Below are positions 39,901 through 53,461 of a stretch of DNA of 64,000 nucleotides, one piece after another (position 1 is the first letter of the stretch; every line of letters starts with the position of its first letter). A program made the translations under genes and the position numbers. Under the pieces are notes generated by a model. That model had not been told where the DNA came from and searched no databases. It saw only the letters and a list, made by a program, of their open reading frames with translations. The stretch comes from Galbula dea (lineage: Eukaryota; Chordata; Aves; Piciformes; Galbulidae): positions 1,027,664 to 1,091,663 of the forward strand of contig VWZX01001164.1 in NCBI GenBank assembly GCA_013399015.1, written 5' to 3'.

Positions 39901-40904
39901 GTTCATTTTATGTACCATTCTTTACTCTTCATCAAAGTTCCTACACAATGAGATAAAATACACCTTCAATCACGCTTTCATTAAAAGTTTAATTGAACAC
40001 AGTGTTAAACAGGAATCTTACAGAGCATACATAATAAAACTACATTACTTTTAGGGTATATTTTTTCATCTTCTTCCTGCTACCCTACCATAATATCAAC
40101 TTCCTAATCCCCTGTTCCAATGTCCAGCAGCAATACTTCAGAAGCTAGCCTCTCTCTCTACATCAAAGTATTCATTTATAATAAAAAAATGTTAAAATAA
40201 AGGAGAGAAACAGGAAAAGCCTGCACCAATATACAGATATTTAAGCAATACTCATGTTCTTCACTACTCTTTCCATCCTTATGCTTCCCAGTACCACCTT
40301 TGCCACATGACAAATAAAGTATCTGATTCATTTTACCTCTTCATCCCACAAAGATTATACAGAATTTGGAACAAGCAGCATAGAAAGGAGTTGGGTATGC
40401 CTAAGTCAGCACTGCTGCCAAAAACAATGCAAGTCAAAGTACATCCCTAACTTCCAGATCCTAAAACTACCTTTCTTTTGTCACCTTTTTGGTTCACAAA
40501 GATTTGCAATCTCTCTAGCTATTGTAAAGGAATGTTACAAATGTTGAATACTCAAACTAATACTAATGGAAAAAAAGGTTTATGTTATGGAATTATTTTC
40601 CATATTATTCTGTTTTAAATCTAGACTGTACAGAGTCTAGACATTTAAACCATGAGAAACAGATCTAATCTCCATGAAAACACCTGCACAATCTGAAATT
40701 GTGATTAGGGAAATACATTCTGACGTGAATTAAGTAATAAAGATATTTCTTACTATTTCTAAAGTAAAAAAGCCACCCAAAACTAACTGAACAAATCACA
40801 GTAAGCACGAAACTCTCTTTCATATTCATCCAAACTCCCATTTACTAAATTGCATCGAGGGAGAAAATATAATCACAGTGAACTGATGATGCAATTATGA
40901 TATG

Positions 40905-40975
40905 ATTAAGTTGCGGTTTCCCTCTTGGTACAATTTGGTAAATGTATGTTTATGCAAATGTTAATCAATATTCCA
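40905..40975. promoter_or_regulatory. Candidate compact transcription-factor cluster
   Basis: Within about 60 bases there is a RUNX-like tgcggttt (40912-40919), a FOX-like tgttta (40947-40952), a perfect POU octamer atgcaaat (40952-40959) and an HNF1-like gttaatcaat (40960-40969). The last three abut. This is a motif reading by eye and not evidence of activity. Confidence 0.25.
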
Positions 40976-42551
40976 CAGGTAATGCAAGTTACGCTTTTTT
41001 GTATATCTTTAGTGGAAGTATCACCAAAAAACCCCAAAGAGTCATGACTGCATATTTAATGGCTTACTATAGCACATTATTTCAAATATACTGACTGTGA
41101 GAAGGGATAAACTGTCTAGATCATTACTATCACATCTTAGTAAATTTGTGCTTGTTTTAATTTATGTGTATGGTATATATTTTTAAAAGCTGAAATTCAG
41201 AAGTCTCCTGTAAACTTAATTGTCAGCAACATAACAACAAAGGAAAACCACAAAAGTGGAGGTGAGATGATGCTGGTTTGGGGTATTTTTTGTTTGTTTT
41301 ACTTGTAAGAAATACACAAGATCGTTTTTGTTAATAAGTCTGTCTGGTCTGCACGCAAAATTAGATGCCTGCTTTCCTCATCTCTTTGCTTCTAAAAGCA
41401 CAGATTTGTGAAGTCCTAAACCAGAAATAAAAGATACATAACAAAGTCAGACACCACAGAATAGTATGAAATATAGCAAAGTATTTTCAAATATCTGAAA
41501 AGCACACTTCACACTTTCAATTTCTGCTCTTAAAAAAAAAAAAGGAACATAATCTGGCAGACAGTTTTCAGGATAACTATTTTGCACTATTCTTCTTTCC
41601 AAATACGATTAATAAATATTGGTTCTTTGCTCTCAAGTCATTCTCTTCTGTACCAATTAAAACTACTTTCTAGACTAGTCAGGGAATGCTTAAATTTTCC
41701 AGATGAACTGTGATCATCTGTATTTCACACCTTTCTCCTGTTTCTTCCTTAGATAACCCTTAGTTAAACTGACACATGTACTATGCTGCTCCTTCACTCG
41801 AAACATTCTGATCCTGGTCTAGCCTAAATTCATGTCAAATCTTGAGAGATATCACTGTAAATGGGTCCATGAGCTGGCACAAAGCCCCTTCTACCATCTC
41901 TGCCAAAGAGCACTACCTTTGGCAGATGGGAAGGCCAGGCACATGAGGCAGAGAATCACTTAAAGGTAGCAAAATCTAACTGGGATTATGAATCAAAGCT
42001 CTTTTATGAAAAAGGGGCACCAAATTTCTAAACATCTAGCTTTCATCTACTGTGCTAACATTGATTATTAATCACCACCAGGTCAGTTTTTACATAGATT
42101 TATAGCACATTTGGAAAAGCTAACTTGTATCACCAGGGGATTAAATTTTCTTGAATTAGTATTCTAGAAATGTGATGATTAAACTTGATTACTGTCACTG
42201 AGATACATTAATATAGAGGAGCCAGAGCAGAAAAAAGGAAAAACTCTACTATTATACAGGCTGTCCCAGTAGAAGTACTTTGAACTCTTCAAATTAAGGT
42301 AATGTCAACTAGTTACAGGAATTGGGTTATTGAAAGCTCAATTACATTTTTAAGAGTTTTCATGACTTAAAAATATTACTTTTTAATTTGGAAAAATTAC
42401 ATTATTATCATCATTATTATTTCATCACTTTTTAAGTAATAGGGGTTTTGTTCACCATACATGTTTTCTGGGTAGCCTGGATGAAGGAAAAATCACTTGA
42501 GACCAATTTGGTTAATCTACCCTTGGTTAGGAAATCATTAGGGAAATTTGG

Positions 42552-42790
42552 GAAGAGTAGGTTTAGATTAGATATTAGGAAAAAGTTCCTTACCATGAGG
42601 GTAGTGGAACATTGGAACAGGTTGCCCAGGGAGGTGGTTGAGGCCCCGTCCCTGGAGGTGTTCAAGGTGAGGGTGGACAGGGTGCTCGGCAACCTGATTT
42701 AGTTAGAGATGTGCCTACTCACTGTAGGGGGGTTGGACTAGATGACCTCTAAGGTCCCTTCCAACCCTGATAATTCTATGGTTCTATGAT
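42552..42790 (+). repeat. CR1 LINE 3' fragment
   Basis: Plus-oriented CR1 3' segment with the landmarks ggaacaggttgcccagggag, gtccctggaggtgttcaagg, aaggtcccttccaaccctga and the octamers attctatggttctatga. It is 5'-truncated with an intact 3' end. The 84- and 86-codon frames on the two strands here are CR1 sequence. Confidence 0.95.
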
Positions 42791-45700
42791 TTATCTCTGT
42801 GTCTGGATACTCAAAAAAGGGTATGTAATAGCTATTATCATTAAGAGTTCTGTTGTAGTATCAATCTAAAATTCAAATTAAACTGGAGTTAAACATGATA
42901 AATACGCTAATGCAACTCTATGGTTACACAAAATTGGTAGTACTTCAGATATTGGTTCATTCACTTCACTATTTTGACTGATTGTGGCCAAGACTCACTA
43001 CTCCTATTTTGTCACGACATGAATCAGAGTGGAGAAACATTAAATTTCCATCTGACATGATGGAAATAAAACAGCAACAAAGCAAAAAAATTTTTCCTGT
43101 AATCAAGATTAGAGAGTCTTTGAACAGAAAGACTCTGGTTATGAGTATTCATATAAACAAGTCAGATTAGCAAAAGCTGTAGATCAAAGCCTTCTTCATC
43201 CCTCACCCTCAAAATTAAAGATAGAAATGCTCCTATTTTCCATTTAAAACTCCTCTTTGCCAAGGTGGTATTACTTCTTCATTTGCTATTCCCGTATGCA
43301 ACATGTCAGACATATCAATTAGATACCATGAAAACACTTGATTCCCATCAGTGTGTTTTGCAGGCAGTAGCTGCGAACAAGTGACACTCAAGTTACAAGT
43401 GGATACAACCAGAAATAGCACCTCCCTGGAGGTCTGTATGTGGACCCTAATGCATCCTAGGAATAAGGTTCCCAGACTCTGAACTTTAGCTATGCATGGC
43501 TGCTATCTTTATGAAAAGAACTATTTGGCTCAGCTACAGTTGTCATGGAAACAGCAACTTTGATTTTCAGATCTTTAGTATATGTGGTATTTCAGCCATA
43601 TGCTGCATGCATTTAAGTTCTCTATGTATTCCTCTTCTTTAAAACGGAGAGAACAGAAACTGAATGATTCCAACATTAAAGTAAATGCACACAATGTACT
43701 TCTCAACATGAAGGAACATGCCTGCAATCCAGAATAATCACAAATTTAAGCAAGTATGAACCCTCTTGATCCATGTTTTTTTCCTATGTCTCAAACATCT
43801 CCATTTGTGACAAGACTGCTTTTGAAAAACGTAGGTTTCTATTTTTTCTGATACAGCCAGGAGATGGGCTTACTCTTGCTCCTTAACACAGCAAGTTGTT
43901 AATTCTGCATTACTCCTCCATTAACAACAACATCTGAGAGAGGTTCCAATAACGATCGAACAAGGGGTCCTGCTGGGCGTAAAAGAAGCTCTCCACTATC
44001 CTGATTGGTTTGTCTGTCTCTCCAAACTGAGACAGGTGTGGTGCTTTACAGCACCTTAGGAGGCACAGTAAATACAGTCCTGGTCTGACGGCATGCTGAT
44101 GCTACAGTAAGCATCATTTACACACACTCTTATAAACAACATCCCCAGCATCATATGACATTGAGCTATGGCCTTGACTCCAGAATATAACAACAAAAAA
44201 ATAGAGATAGCAAAATAACACTTAGCTTTTAGAAACAATTAAATAAAGCTTTTCAACTGCTCACACACTTGGCACTAGAACCATAATTGCCTGTGTTTCC
44301 CTGTTTTCAGCTTTATAAAAAACCCAAACTATAGCTGCTCTCTTCCATCATCTTCCAAAAAGTCTGAATGGGCAACTAGAGAGACAATGAATGCCTACTC
44401 TTCTATCATTCAAGTGGTTCAATAGAGACTCCCAACCTCAGTCCACACAAAGAACACTATAAGAACATTTATTCGTAAGACAGAGTTCAGTTTATAACAA
44501 GTTGGCAATCATTTTCTCAGTTATATTCAACTCTTCACTTAGGAAGCCAGGAACATAGACACCTGACCGACGATTCTAAAAGTTTACATCTGAAGAAACA
44601 ATAATTAATTATGGAAAACTGAGAACCAGGTGAGCACTAAGAGTCCTTTGCAACAGCTGACTAACACTGTACTGCAGCTAACTCACAGTTTACTAGATTA
44701 AACACAAACCCCACTATCACAATGTATATAAATTTGAACTTTTTCACACATTTTCATCAATGAGGCTCAGTTCAAATTAAAACTATATAAATAAACCAGA
44801 CGACTCTTGAACTCAAAAGACCCAGAGGTCTTTTGAACTCAAATGCTATTAGGAAGCATTCAGCACACTCCTGAATGAAGGCTTTTTCACTCTAGATTTC
44901 TTTCTCCCCACTCCTGGGGATAAGTAAGCAAAGTGATCAATCAATGGTGAAGAAAAAGACAAGACAGCAAGCTATTTTGCCATGGAAACAACTCTTAAAA
45001 TTCAAAATAGATCATTTTCTCCTATTTAAACATAAATGCAGTGTAAAGCAGCTGCTACAATGAATGACATGTTCTCAATGTAGAGCTACTACCACAAGGT
45101 TTTTCAACCTCTACTGTGTGACAATATCAGCTATGGAACAGAAATACAAGCTACAAACCACTTATCTCCAGATTAAACATGTCACAAACAGAGATCAGAA
45201 CACTCAGGCAGTCATTTGCTCTACTCTCAAGCAGGAGAAATTAAATTTGAAATATTTGTCTATTATGAAATCCAAAAAGTCTAACTACTTTCTCAAAGAA
45301 GAAACAGGGAAATAGCTTTCCTTAAGGAAATACAATGACAAAAAAGATACCCAAGACAGAAAAGCATGAGTTGTTTTCTTTTTCATTGTAGAATAACAAG
45401 TAATGAAGAAGAAACTTGTTATCTTAAGATCTGTTATCTACTCTACTAACACACTCAGAATGTAATCCATTCATCCTTAAAGTGTTCTCTCATGTTTCAT
45501 ACTGTTACAACACTGAAAATTACGCAGTGTTTCAAATAAGTACTAAATTAATACACAGTTAAACACTGAAGATGCTAGTTAGACCTTTAAATTTAAGATC
45601 TGGGGTTCTTTCTATACAGACATCCTACTGGATCCGTGACTGTCATGTGGACAAACCTGAAACCAGCACAAAAATAAGAGCAGCACAGTTGCACAAATAC

Positions 45701-48700
45701 GACTGAATGCAAGCTCAGCTACAGTGGCTTTGGACTGGAACTAGAAACTTCACACTACATATAGTCACAGTATTTGATAAGATTTTAGATGACAGATTTT
45801 TCAATCACTAAGATAAATCAGTAAATACAAGTATCAACTCTTCAAAGGAGTTTGGGAAAGTTTTAGCTATGCTTTCATATCCATACTATAAAAGCTCTGC
45901 ATTGTGATTTACAAACTAAGCTACCAGTATCTAGCAAACAAATTGAAACTGAATATTTGTTGGCCTTTTTAGTTTGGTGATAATATGATAAATTCTCTGC
46001 TTTCAGTTTCATGTAATGCTGCTGTTATCAGAGTTCCGTCTATTTGATTTCAGTAAAAATTGAGAAATGTTGGAGCATGGCATCTGGTTAACACAACCAG
46101 CTAATCCAACCGTATCCGCAGCTCTGTGATGCTGCCCAACAACCACACACACAAACTGCATCCACAGATGGGATCCATAGAGCAGAACAGAGAAAACCAG
46201 CATAATGCATGTCAGGAAGGAGGATACAACTGACACACTGCATAAGCTTTTTGGCCACATTTTAAAGTGGTTGGTGGAAAAATAGAGACGGTGCAGAAGT
46301 GCCATAAAAATGACTCAAGGATCAGAAAACTACCTTAAAAATACAGCAGGGTGTGTGTGTGGAAAAGTACACAAGAACATAGTAGCAAGATCCAGCAGCT
46401 GTAATGCAAGACCAATCATTACCAGATTTTAAGAAATTGAGGCCTTATTTCAAAACAGTGAAAGGTTCCAAAGGTCAATCATAAATGAGCAAAGGAACTG
46501 CTCAATTTCTTGATGATATTTTCAAAGCAAGATTGGATCCCCTTCTGAAAGAAATGGATTAGCAAAACTTTTGCTAGGAACCTCTTGAAATTTAAGTGAC
46601 TAATGACAAATAAAGGTCAGTCTAAAGTCTTTAATTGCCTTCTGAAGAGGCAAAACCCATGAAACTATGCAATGTTGAAAAACTGTCAGGCAAGTCTGTG
46701 CATAAAAAGGATGAATAGGATGCATTAAGAGACACACAGTATTTAAGGTAAGTGGCCTGGTGCATACATAACCTAACAGGCTTTACTGCTTTAGACCAAA
46801 GCTCCAATATCCCATTTGTGACAAAGGCCAATAGATGTCTGCAGAAGACATAAAAACAGGTCAAGCACATGGTCATATCTTCCTAACATATTTATCATTG
46901 TACACCTACTTGCAACTTAGTAAGCATTGATTTTTACATCAATGATTTTTCCACCCCTAGTCTGTCCAAACATTTCAATAATCATGATATCCTGTGGTAT
47001 TTTGTTCTACAGTTCATTAGTTTGCTTCGATATTTTGAAGCTATCAACCAATAGTTTATTTTTTATCATTTCCTACATTTATATAATAAGCATTCCTTGC
47101 TCATTTTTTCCATGCTAGTCATGATTTTACAGGCTGCTACCTTTGATTTCCTAACATGTCTTCCCCAAGTGATGAGCTTTGGTCTACTTAATCATTCCCT
47201 ACATGGGAGATGCTTTGTTCCTTTGACTATCCCCACCTGTCATGTATCTTTTCCAAGACTGCTATAACCTTTTCCAAGATTAAGGGCAAGGTGGGACAAC
47301 ACAGCAGAACTGCTGTATCCAATGGGAAAAAAAAATAAAAATCATGTGGTTCTTCATTTGTTTTGAATGGCTTCCAGCATGTTACATGCATTTTTTATCA
47401 CTTTTGAGAACTGATCTGGTTTTCATAGCACTAACTTCTGTAACTCAAGAACTCCTCCCTCAGTGAGGACAGCTAATACAGAATCTAATATATGTAAAGT
47501 AGGGATTGGTTTTCTCCAAATACATTTTGATACACGACAAAATTGAGTTTCACCTGCCATTACTCAGTCACTTGGTATTGATTCTTCCCCTAAATAGCTT
47601 GTTATCATCAAACTCTCATCTCACAATGCACAATAATCTTTAAAACAAACAAAAGTGCATATCAAGTTCAAACCATAAATTAATGCTCAGTAAAAAATAC
47701 AAGGAACAATTCTAATCACAAACCTCAAAAGATTCAGATGTTTTTCAGCTAATTAACAGGGCAGAAAGGCTTTTAAAAAACATTACCAATCTCATTCAGC
47801 TACCATTCAGCTCTCTCTCTAAAGCATTAGAAGGAGCAGGAATCAGATGTGAAGGAGGAGATACCTACAGAGGTCACATCATATGGTTACTTTTAGAAGC
47901 CCACACAGGTCCCAACACCCAATGACTTAAGCTCCACTACTCCAAAATACATTAGTTTCTGAACAGTAGAGTTTGGGTTTTTTTTTTAAACAGACTTCTT
48001 CAGAATTTAAGTTTAAAGACAAACACACATATACACTTTGAAATGCAAAATCATTAACTGTGTACTTCTGTATCCGGAGTGACTAGATTAGAAACTTAAG
48101 AAATGTAAATGCAGAAAGACACTTCACATTAATCAATTTTACCAAAAAACCCCATAGATTTAAACCAAGACTACAAAGTGGCTTTATTAAAAACTAGCAG
48201 GGCAATTGGGGTTTTTTACTGTTGAAATTTCAACTTCAAAAACTTCTACTATTTAATACACAAAGTAAGTTCCAATGTTGAGATGATACAGTTTCAGTTA
48301 GCATCCAGGTAATACTTGTCCTCTCTCAGTGAAAGTCCTATGAAACCATACAGTAACAATTTCTCACGGGATGAACATGACAACACCACAAAAGCAGTAA
48401 GGGAAGAATATAAAATTCTCTATCTAGCTCTTACCTCATTCCATGTGCCTAACATGCCTTCATAATTTCAGTGCAACAATACATCTGCCTGGTGGTTTAT
48501 GATCTCTTGATAACAGCGCTTTCTGCAAGAGTTTATACTACACAAGAGTACTGAATTAATTTTATTCCCAACCATTTGTGATGTTATCAAACAACTGTTT
48601 TTCCTGTGCATTGGATAAGTGCAAACATTTTTGATGTTTAAGTTTTCAAAACTTCAAACTGTGTATTTTAGAACGGGGTTTTTGTTTTATTTGTTTGTTC

Positions 48701-49317
48701 CATTTTGAGGCTTATTTTCCTTGCCACAAATTTCACTACAGCAGGATTTAAGAACTTGGCTCATGCAGACATGTCTACAGTCAAATTATGTTGATTTAGT
48801 GGCCAATTTATATAGCCTGGTTTCCAACATAGAAAAATCTGTTCAGAGACTGTAAATTTAACAGGCTCAGTTGAAGTTACTTAGACCTACTGGGTTCACG
48901 TTTTCTCTAAAGCCAAGCTTGCATAGACTCTTGACATCCTTTGGTTGCCTACTCTTCAATCTGCAGATTGTTATGTCTAAAAATACAGTAATTCCATTAT
49001 TGTGCATAAAGTACCATAAGCTTGAACGGCCAGGCTAAATTAGTCTAAGATGATGTGTGTTACTCTCAAACTCATGTAACTCATCTAGTTCCACTCAGAG
49101 ATTACAAACACATTGCCATGTTCTGAAGCAACATGCATATGACAGTGGAGATAAAAGAACATGTGAGGCTGGAAAGCATCAAAAATTGTACAGTGTTATT
49201 CCGACCCTCATTTGTTTCCAGAACCAGATTTCAAAAAAAGCCATCACAAGCTTTTGTATGTGTTTGACTACAATCCTCCCCCCCTCCCTTTTTTTTTTTC
49301 CAGAGAGAAAAGCTCTT
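42791..49317. other. Intron 1 segment, unique sequence
   Basis: AT-rich intronic sequence. It contains a small perfect hairpin (44813-44836) and a T-run near 47978. I see no repeats of a known family, exons or RNA genes. Confidence 0.7.
44813..44836. repeat. Perfect 10-bp inverted repeat with 4-base loop
   Basis: The arms tcaaaagacc and ggtcttttga enclose caga. The sequence cttgaactcaaa also occurs on the left flank and, as ttgaactcaaa, on the right, so the dyad sits between near-direct repeats. Confidence 0.85.
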
Positions 49318-49350
49318 TCACATAATCATGGAATGGTAGGGGTTGGAAGG
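49318..49350 (-). repeat. CR1 3'-end remnant
   Basis: A 30-base match to the CR1 terminus in minus orientation (cacataatcatggaatgg, then taggggttggaagg), cut off immediately afterwards. It is short, so family assignment rests on this core alone. Confidence 0.7.
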
Positions 49351-50814
49351 TTAAGTCCTACACTTCTTTAAACTTTCCACATTTTTACAGTAACAGCAAG
49401 GCCCTGCAACAGCAGCTAACATACTGATGGTGGGGAATAATTAGTATGTAGCAGCCTTTAAATGCATCAACTGAAAAAGGGGGTAAGAGAGAAAGTGAAA
49501 TTGTCTTGCCCCTTGTTCTGATGGAGATAAGTTTTCTTGCAGTTAGCACTTAGAAACTTAAAGCTGCACTAACAAGAAGTGTGTTGATTAGTTGGGCTGT
49601 GATAAATGCAGCACTAAGTCAAATCGAAACACAAAAATCTGTATTCATACAAGGATTATTCAGCATCTCTCCCATTAGTTTATTCTGGAGCAAGTTTGAT
49701 GGTATGCTTCCATGAAGCATAACTAAGGAATCATGTCTTCAGAGGTCTGCTATCCATTCAAACAGATGTCAGTGAAGTATTCTATTTGCAGTATCTTATA
49801 AGGGATTTTTAGAGAAGTCCCTCACTGACTGTTCCACAAATTCCAGTAATGGAAACACTGAAGCAAGTTTTCCACTTAAAACAGTAGGGCCATATAATGT
49901 CACCGGAGAAGGAACACTGCTAATATGTGACCAACTTCAGCTCTGTGGTTTCAGATCAATATAGCAAGTGTTTAAGGAAGGAATAAGACTTGAAAGACTG
50001 TATTTTATCTTCACAGACCAGGGGAGGGAGGGATAAAAAGAAAAAAAAAAATAAAAAAATCAATACTTGAGAGGTTGTTTTCCAGAATGTTATGAAATGT
50101 TATCATCTTACAAGCAATTTTACATGTCTTTTCTGTTACCAGCATCATTTACAGTATGCTGTTCTCCTTATCTGATTTTATTTAACTTACTGCTGAGTAA
50201 GTGGTATTCAAGCTGCTCACAGGAAGAAACCATGGAAGTGTCGGAGCAGGTTAAATTCTTGAAATAGCCATTGAGCTCCCAAGGCCAACAGACTATTGCT
50301 TATTTAAGGAATAGAATAATACGCATAATACATTTGTCTATACGTGGGTTAAATATAAGAAAGTCTTTAACAGCATGACTTTGTTATAAAACTCTGCAGA
50401 AATTATATACTCTCTCTGAAGCAGTCATCAGTCTTCTAAACATACGCTCTCTCCTCTGGAATGTTAGTTTAATGAACTTGGTTCCAATTAATCTAAAAAG
50501 TAACTAACTCTATAAAGGTTTTATTTCAATGCCTACTGAATATAGTTATTTAAATAATTAACAATCCTTAATGACTAATAATTAAAAATATTTCAGTAAA
50601 TCTTTTAACACCAGCTACAAAGGCTCCTTCGGCACTAAAATGAGTGCAGGACTCCCAACTGCTCTGTATTCTGCGTGATCTAGAACGTAACAAATGGCAC
50701 AGAGAGAAGACCCAGAAACCTCTATTTTGTAGTAGCTTCAGCACAACACACATCTTGAACAGACTGATGCTTAAACCTACACCATAAATGCAGCACTTCA
50801 GAAACGTGCAAGTG
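49351..50814. other. Intron 1 segment, unique sequence
   Basis: AT-rich intronic sequence with an A-run near 50040-50060. I see no gene or family repeat. Confidence 0.7.
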
Positions 50815-50887
50815 CCAGGCAGGGGGGTTGGAACTGGATGATCTTTGAGGTCCCTTCCAACTCTGACAATCCTATGATCCTATGATA
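50815..50887 (+). repeat. CR1 3' end
   Basis: A short plus-oriented CR1 terminus: ggcaggggggttggaactgg, gaggtcccttccaactctga and the octamers atcctatgatcctatga. It is strongly 5'-truncated. Confidence 0.92.
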
Positions 50888-53217
50888 AGTGGGCTGTGGA
50901 ACAAATACCTGAGCAGAAGTGTGCGTAGACAAGCCTAGATCATACCTTTAAGAGAGGTTGCAGTAACATGAGCAAACCTATTGGCTCTTACAAACACAAG
51001 TCATGTAGCTTTAAACAGGGTAAAGGAGATTAAGCAGTTCTATGTCAGATTACACAAGGACACCAATATGGTTTTCTATCCACAGGAATATTTCTAATTT
51101 GTACGAAAAAATACCAAGTTTAAACTCAAGTATAAATGCAAACAGTGGCTTTTTGTATATATATGTTTATAATGTTACATACCTGCACTATGTCTGGGAA
51201 GGACATGGATCAGACTATCATTTCTGAATTAGAGTGGTCTCTATTGATATTATTAAAATTATTTTCCTTCTGACATACAAAGACTTTTTTATTTATTTCT
51301 CCCCTCAGGTAAACCAATCAACTATATCCTTGTGACTCCACAGATGGGGGAGCAGAGGCAGAAGTATTACTGAATGTTTCCATGCCTGATGGGCTATAGT
51401 GGCTCACATTGTTAGCACTAATCTTTTCCTCTCCTGTCATCTCTTGTACTGCGATGGACTACAGGACTCTACAGCCCCAAACTTCCCCCTGCTTCAAGAG
51501 TGGACTCTTTAAAAGATGTGGGAAAATCACCTTCCCCAGCAGACACTGTTTTATTTGATTGTTACTCCATGTTACAAGGCTGCACTTCATAGTCTGTAAA
51601 AGTTGTTCTGTTCAGTCAGTGGTTCACAAATTAACTTGTAAAATGGCAAAAAGCTCAATAAAAAAAGTGTTCATCATTCTAACATCGTAGTCAATGCTCA
51701 CAGAGCATAAAAGGGAAAATTTCCCCAAAACACACAAACAAGGAAAACCACATGCACTTTGTTCATCCAGTGGTTGCTAGACCACTCAACAGAAGAGATC
51801 TTAAATTTTCATTAGAAAACTCCACTCCTGCAGATGGCATTGGTAAATGATGTTCTTGCATGCTCACTTCAAAAACAAACAAATGAAAAATACAAAACCA
51901 AAACCAACCAAACAAAACAACCTTCTCCCCACAAAAAAAACCCAAACATCAAACCCAACAGTCACTTCTACACCAAAACAAAGTTTAGCTCTCTTGGCAA
52001 CCAAACATGAAAGATAGTGTCACTGCATAGTTTTATTCCAACTATTATAAAACAAAAGTTAGTAGTCACAAGACCAACACCAGAACTGTAAACATGTGAG
52101 TCTGCCACAAAAAATTGTCATGTACAAGTTACACTGAAATTACCTAGTCAAGCAATTCCTTTATCAAAACAAACAAAAAGAAAATCCAAAGCCTTCCAAA
52201 TTCACCTGAAGCCTGCAGTTAAAACAAAAACAAAACCCCCAAAAATCAAATTTAGAACACTAAGCATGTAGTTAATGCTTTAACTACCACTCTACACAAA
52301 ATTATGTCTGGTTCTAGTTTGGAAATAAAACTACTTCATTTAATAAGCATTCTTTGATGCCTACTAGAGATTGCAGTCAGAGAATGATTAATAAACACTA
52401 CAGTGCAATTTAGGAAGTTTGACTTAGATCAGACCATCTTTAATTAAAAAAAAAAGGAACAAATCAAAGCATAACAAATTTTTACATTTATAAAATCAGT
52501 ACTGCTGTCAGGGTAGCATATTACAATAAAATAACAGCACTGAAATGTGTAATCATTGCAGTAAGCTTAGTCATAGTTTGGAAAGTGCCAACTGTTACTT
52601 GTTTTCTTAAGAAATCATTACAGCAAAACAGCCACCACTACCTAAGAACACTTTTGGCAACTAATTCATATGCTGTTTGATGTATGCTAACTTTGACACA
52701 TACTCCTCCTAAAAGCTTTGTATTTGGTAATAATTTAAGTGCCATATTTTTCAAGAAACATTTGGGTATTTTTAGCTGATTTTTGACCTTGCATTTAGAT
52801 CAAATAGGAAGCAGAAAACTTAAGAAAATATTATCCTTAAATGTTTAAGTTCTTTCTGCCTACAAACTGCCTAAAACAAGGATTCTTTGCTCTGAAACCA
52901 AACCAAATGCTCAAATCTGTATGAGTGTTCTCCCTCGGATAAAACAAGGACACACAGACAACACATCAGCATACACTACATTTCCATATTCCATCTTGTC
53001 TAGTGTGCAGTTGCTTAAAATCTTGTCACTACAACATGCCATTTATTATACAGCAGGAAAATTACAAAGCATCCTACTGAATCACACAAGATAACAAGTT
53101 TAGTTAAGTTTGAAATCAATGCAGTTCCAGATTTTTTAGCTCCTCAAATTCCTTGTAATAAAGGTTTTGAACAATTGAAAAAGAGCATTCTCTTTTTAAA
53201 CTTTTATATTTGTACAT
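50888..53217. other. Intron 1 segment, unique with CAA-rich tract
   Basis: Intronic sequence with a CAA-rich, nearly T-free tract at about 51870-51960 and an A-run near 52445. I see no gene. Confidence 0.7.
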
Positions 53218-53449
53218 CACAGAATCACAGAATGTTAGGAGTTGGAAGGGACCTCGAAAGATCATCTAGTCCAACCCTCCTGCCACAGCAGGATTCCCTA
53301 GACCACATCACACAGTGCGTCCAGACAGGTTTTGAATATCTCCATAGGCAACTCCACAACCTCTCTGGGCAGTCTGTTCCAGTGCTCCGGCACCCTCACT
53401 GGGAAAAAAATTTCTTCATGTGTTCACATGGAACCTCCTATGCTTCAGC
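53218..53449 (-). repeat. CR1 LINE 3' fragment abutting a tRNA gene
   Basis: Minus-oriented CR1 3' segment: cacagaatcacagaatg, gttggaagggacctcgaaag, the ccacagcaggattcccta block and ctctctgggcagtctgttcc. It matches the copy at 19894-20428 up to tatgcttcagct, then breaks off at about 53449. That is a dozen bases from the 3' end of the tRNA gene, which lies upstream of it on the same strand. Confidence 0.94.
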
Positions 53450-53453
53450 TGAC

Positions 53454-53458
53454 AAAAA
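53454..53458 (-). terminator. Pol III terminator of tRNA-Pro
   Basis: On the minus strand the tRNA is followed by TTA and then a run of five T, a standard vertebrate RNA polymerase III stop. It begins a few bases past the discriminator base and lies in the short gap between tRNA and CR1. Confidence 0.85.
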
Positions 53459-53461
53459 TAA

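Larger units (their letters stand above)
33947..42551. other. Intron 1 segment, mostly unique sequence
   Basis: This 8.6-kb stretch has no CR1 that I can see. It contains A-runs near 35604-35616 and 41531-41542, and the motif-dense blocks at 36700-36970 and 40905-40975, which are candidate regulatory elements treated as findings. Open frames at 34031-34545 and 38068-38778 show no recognisable family. Confidence 0.7.
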
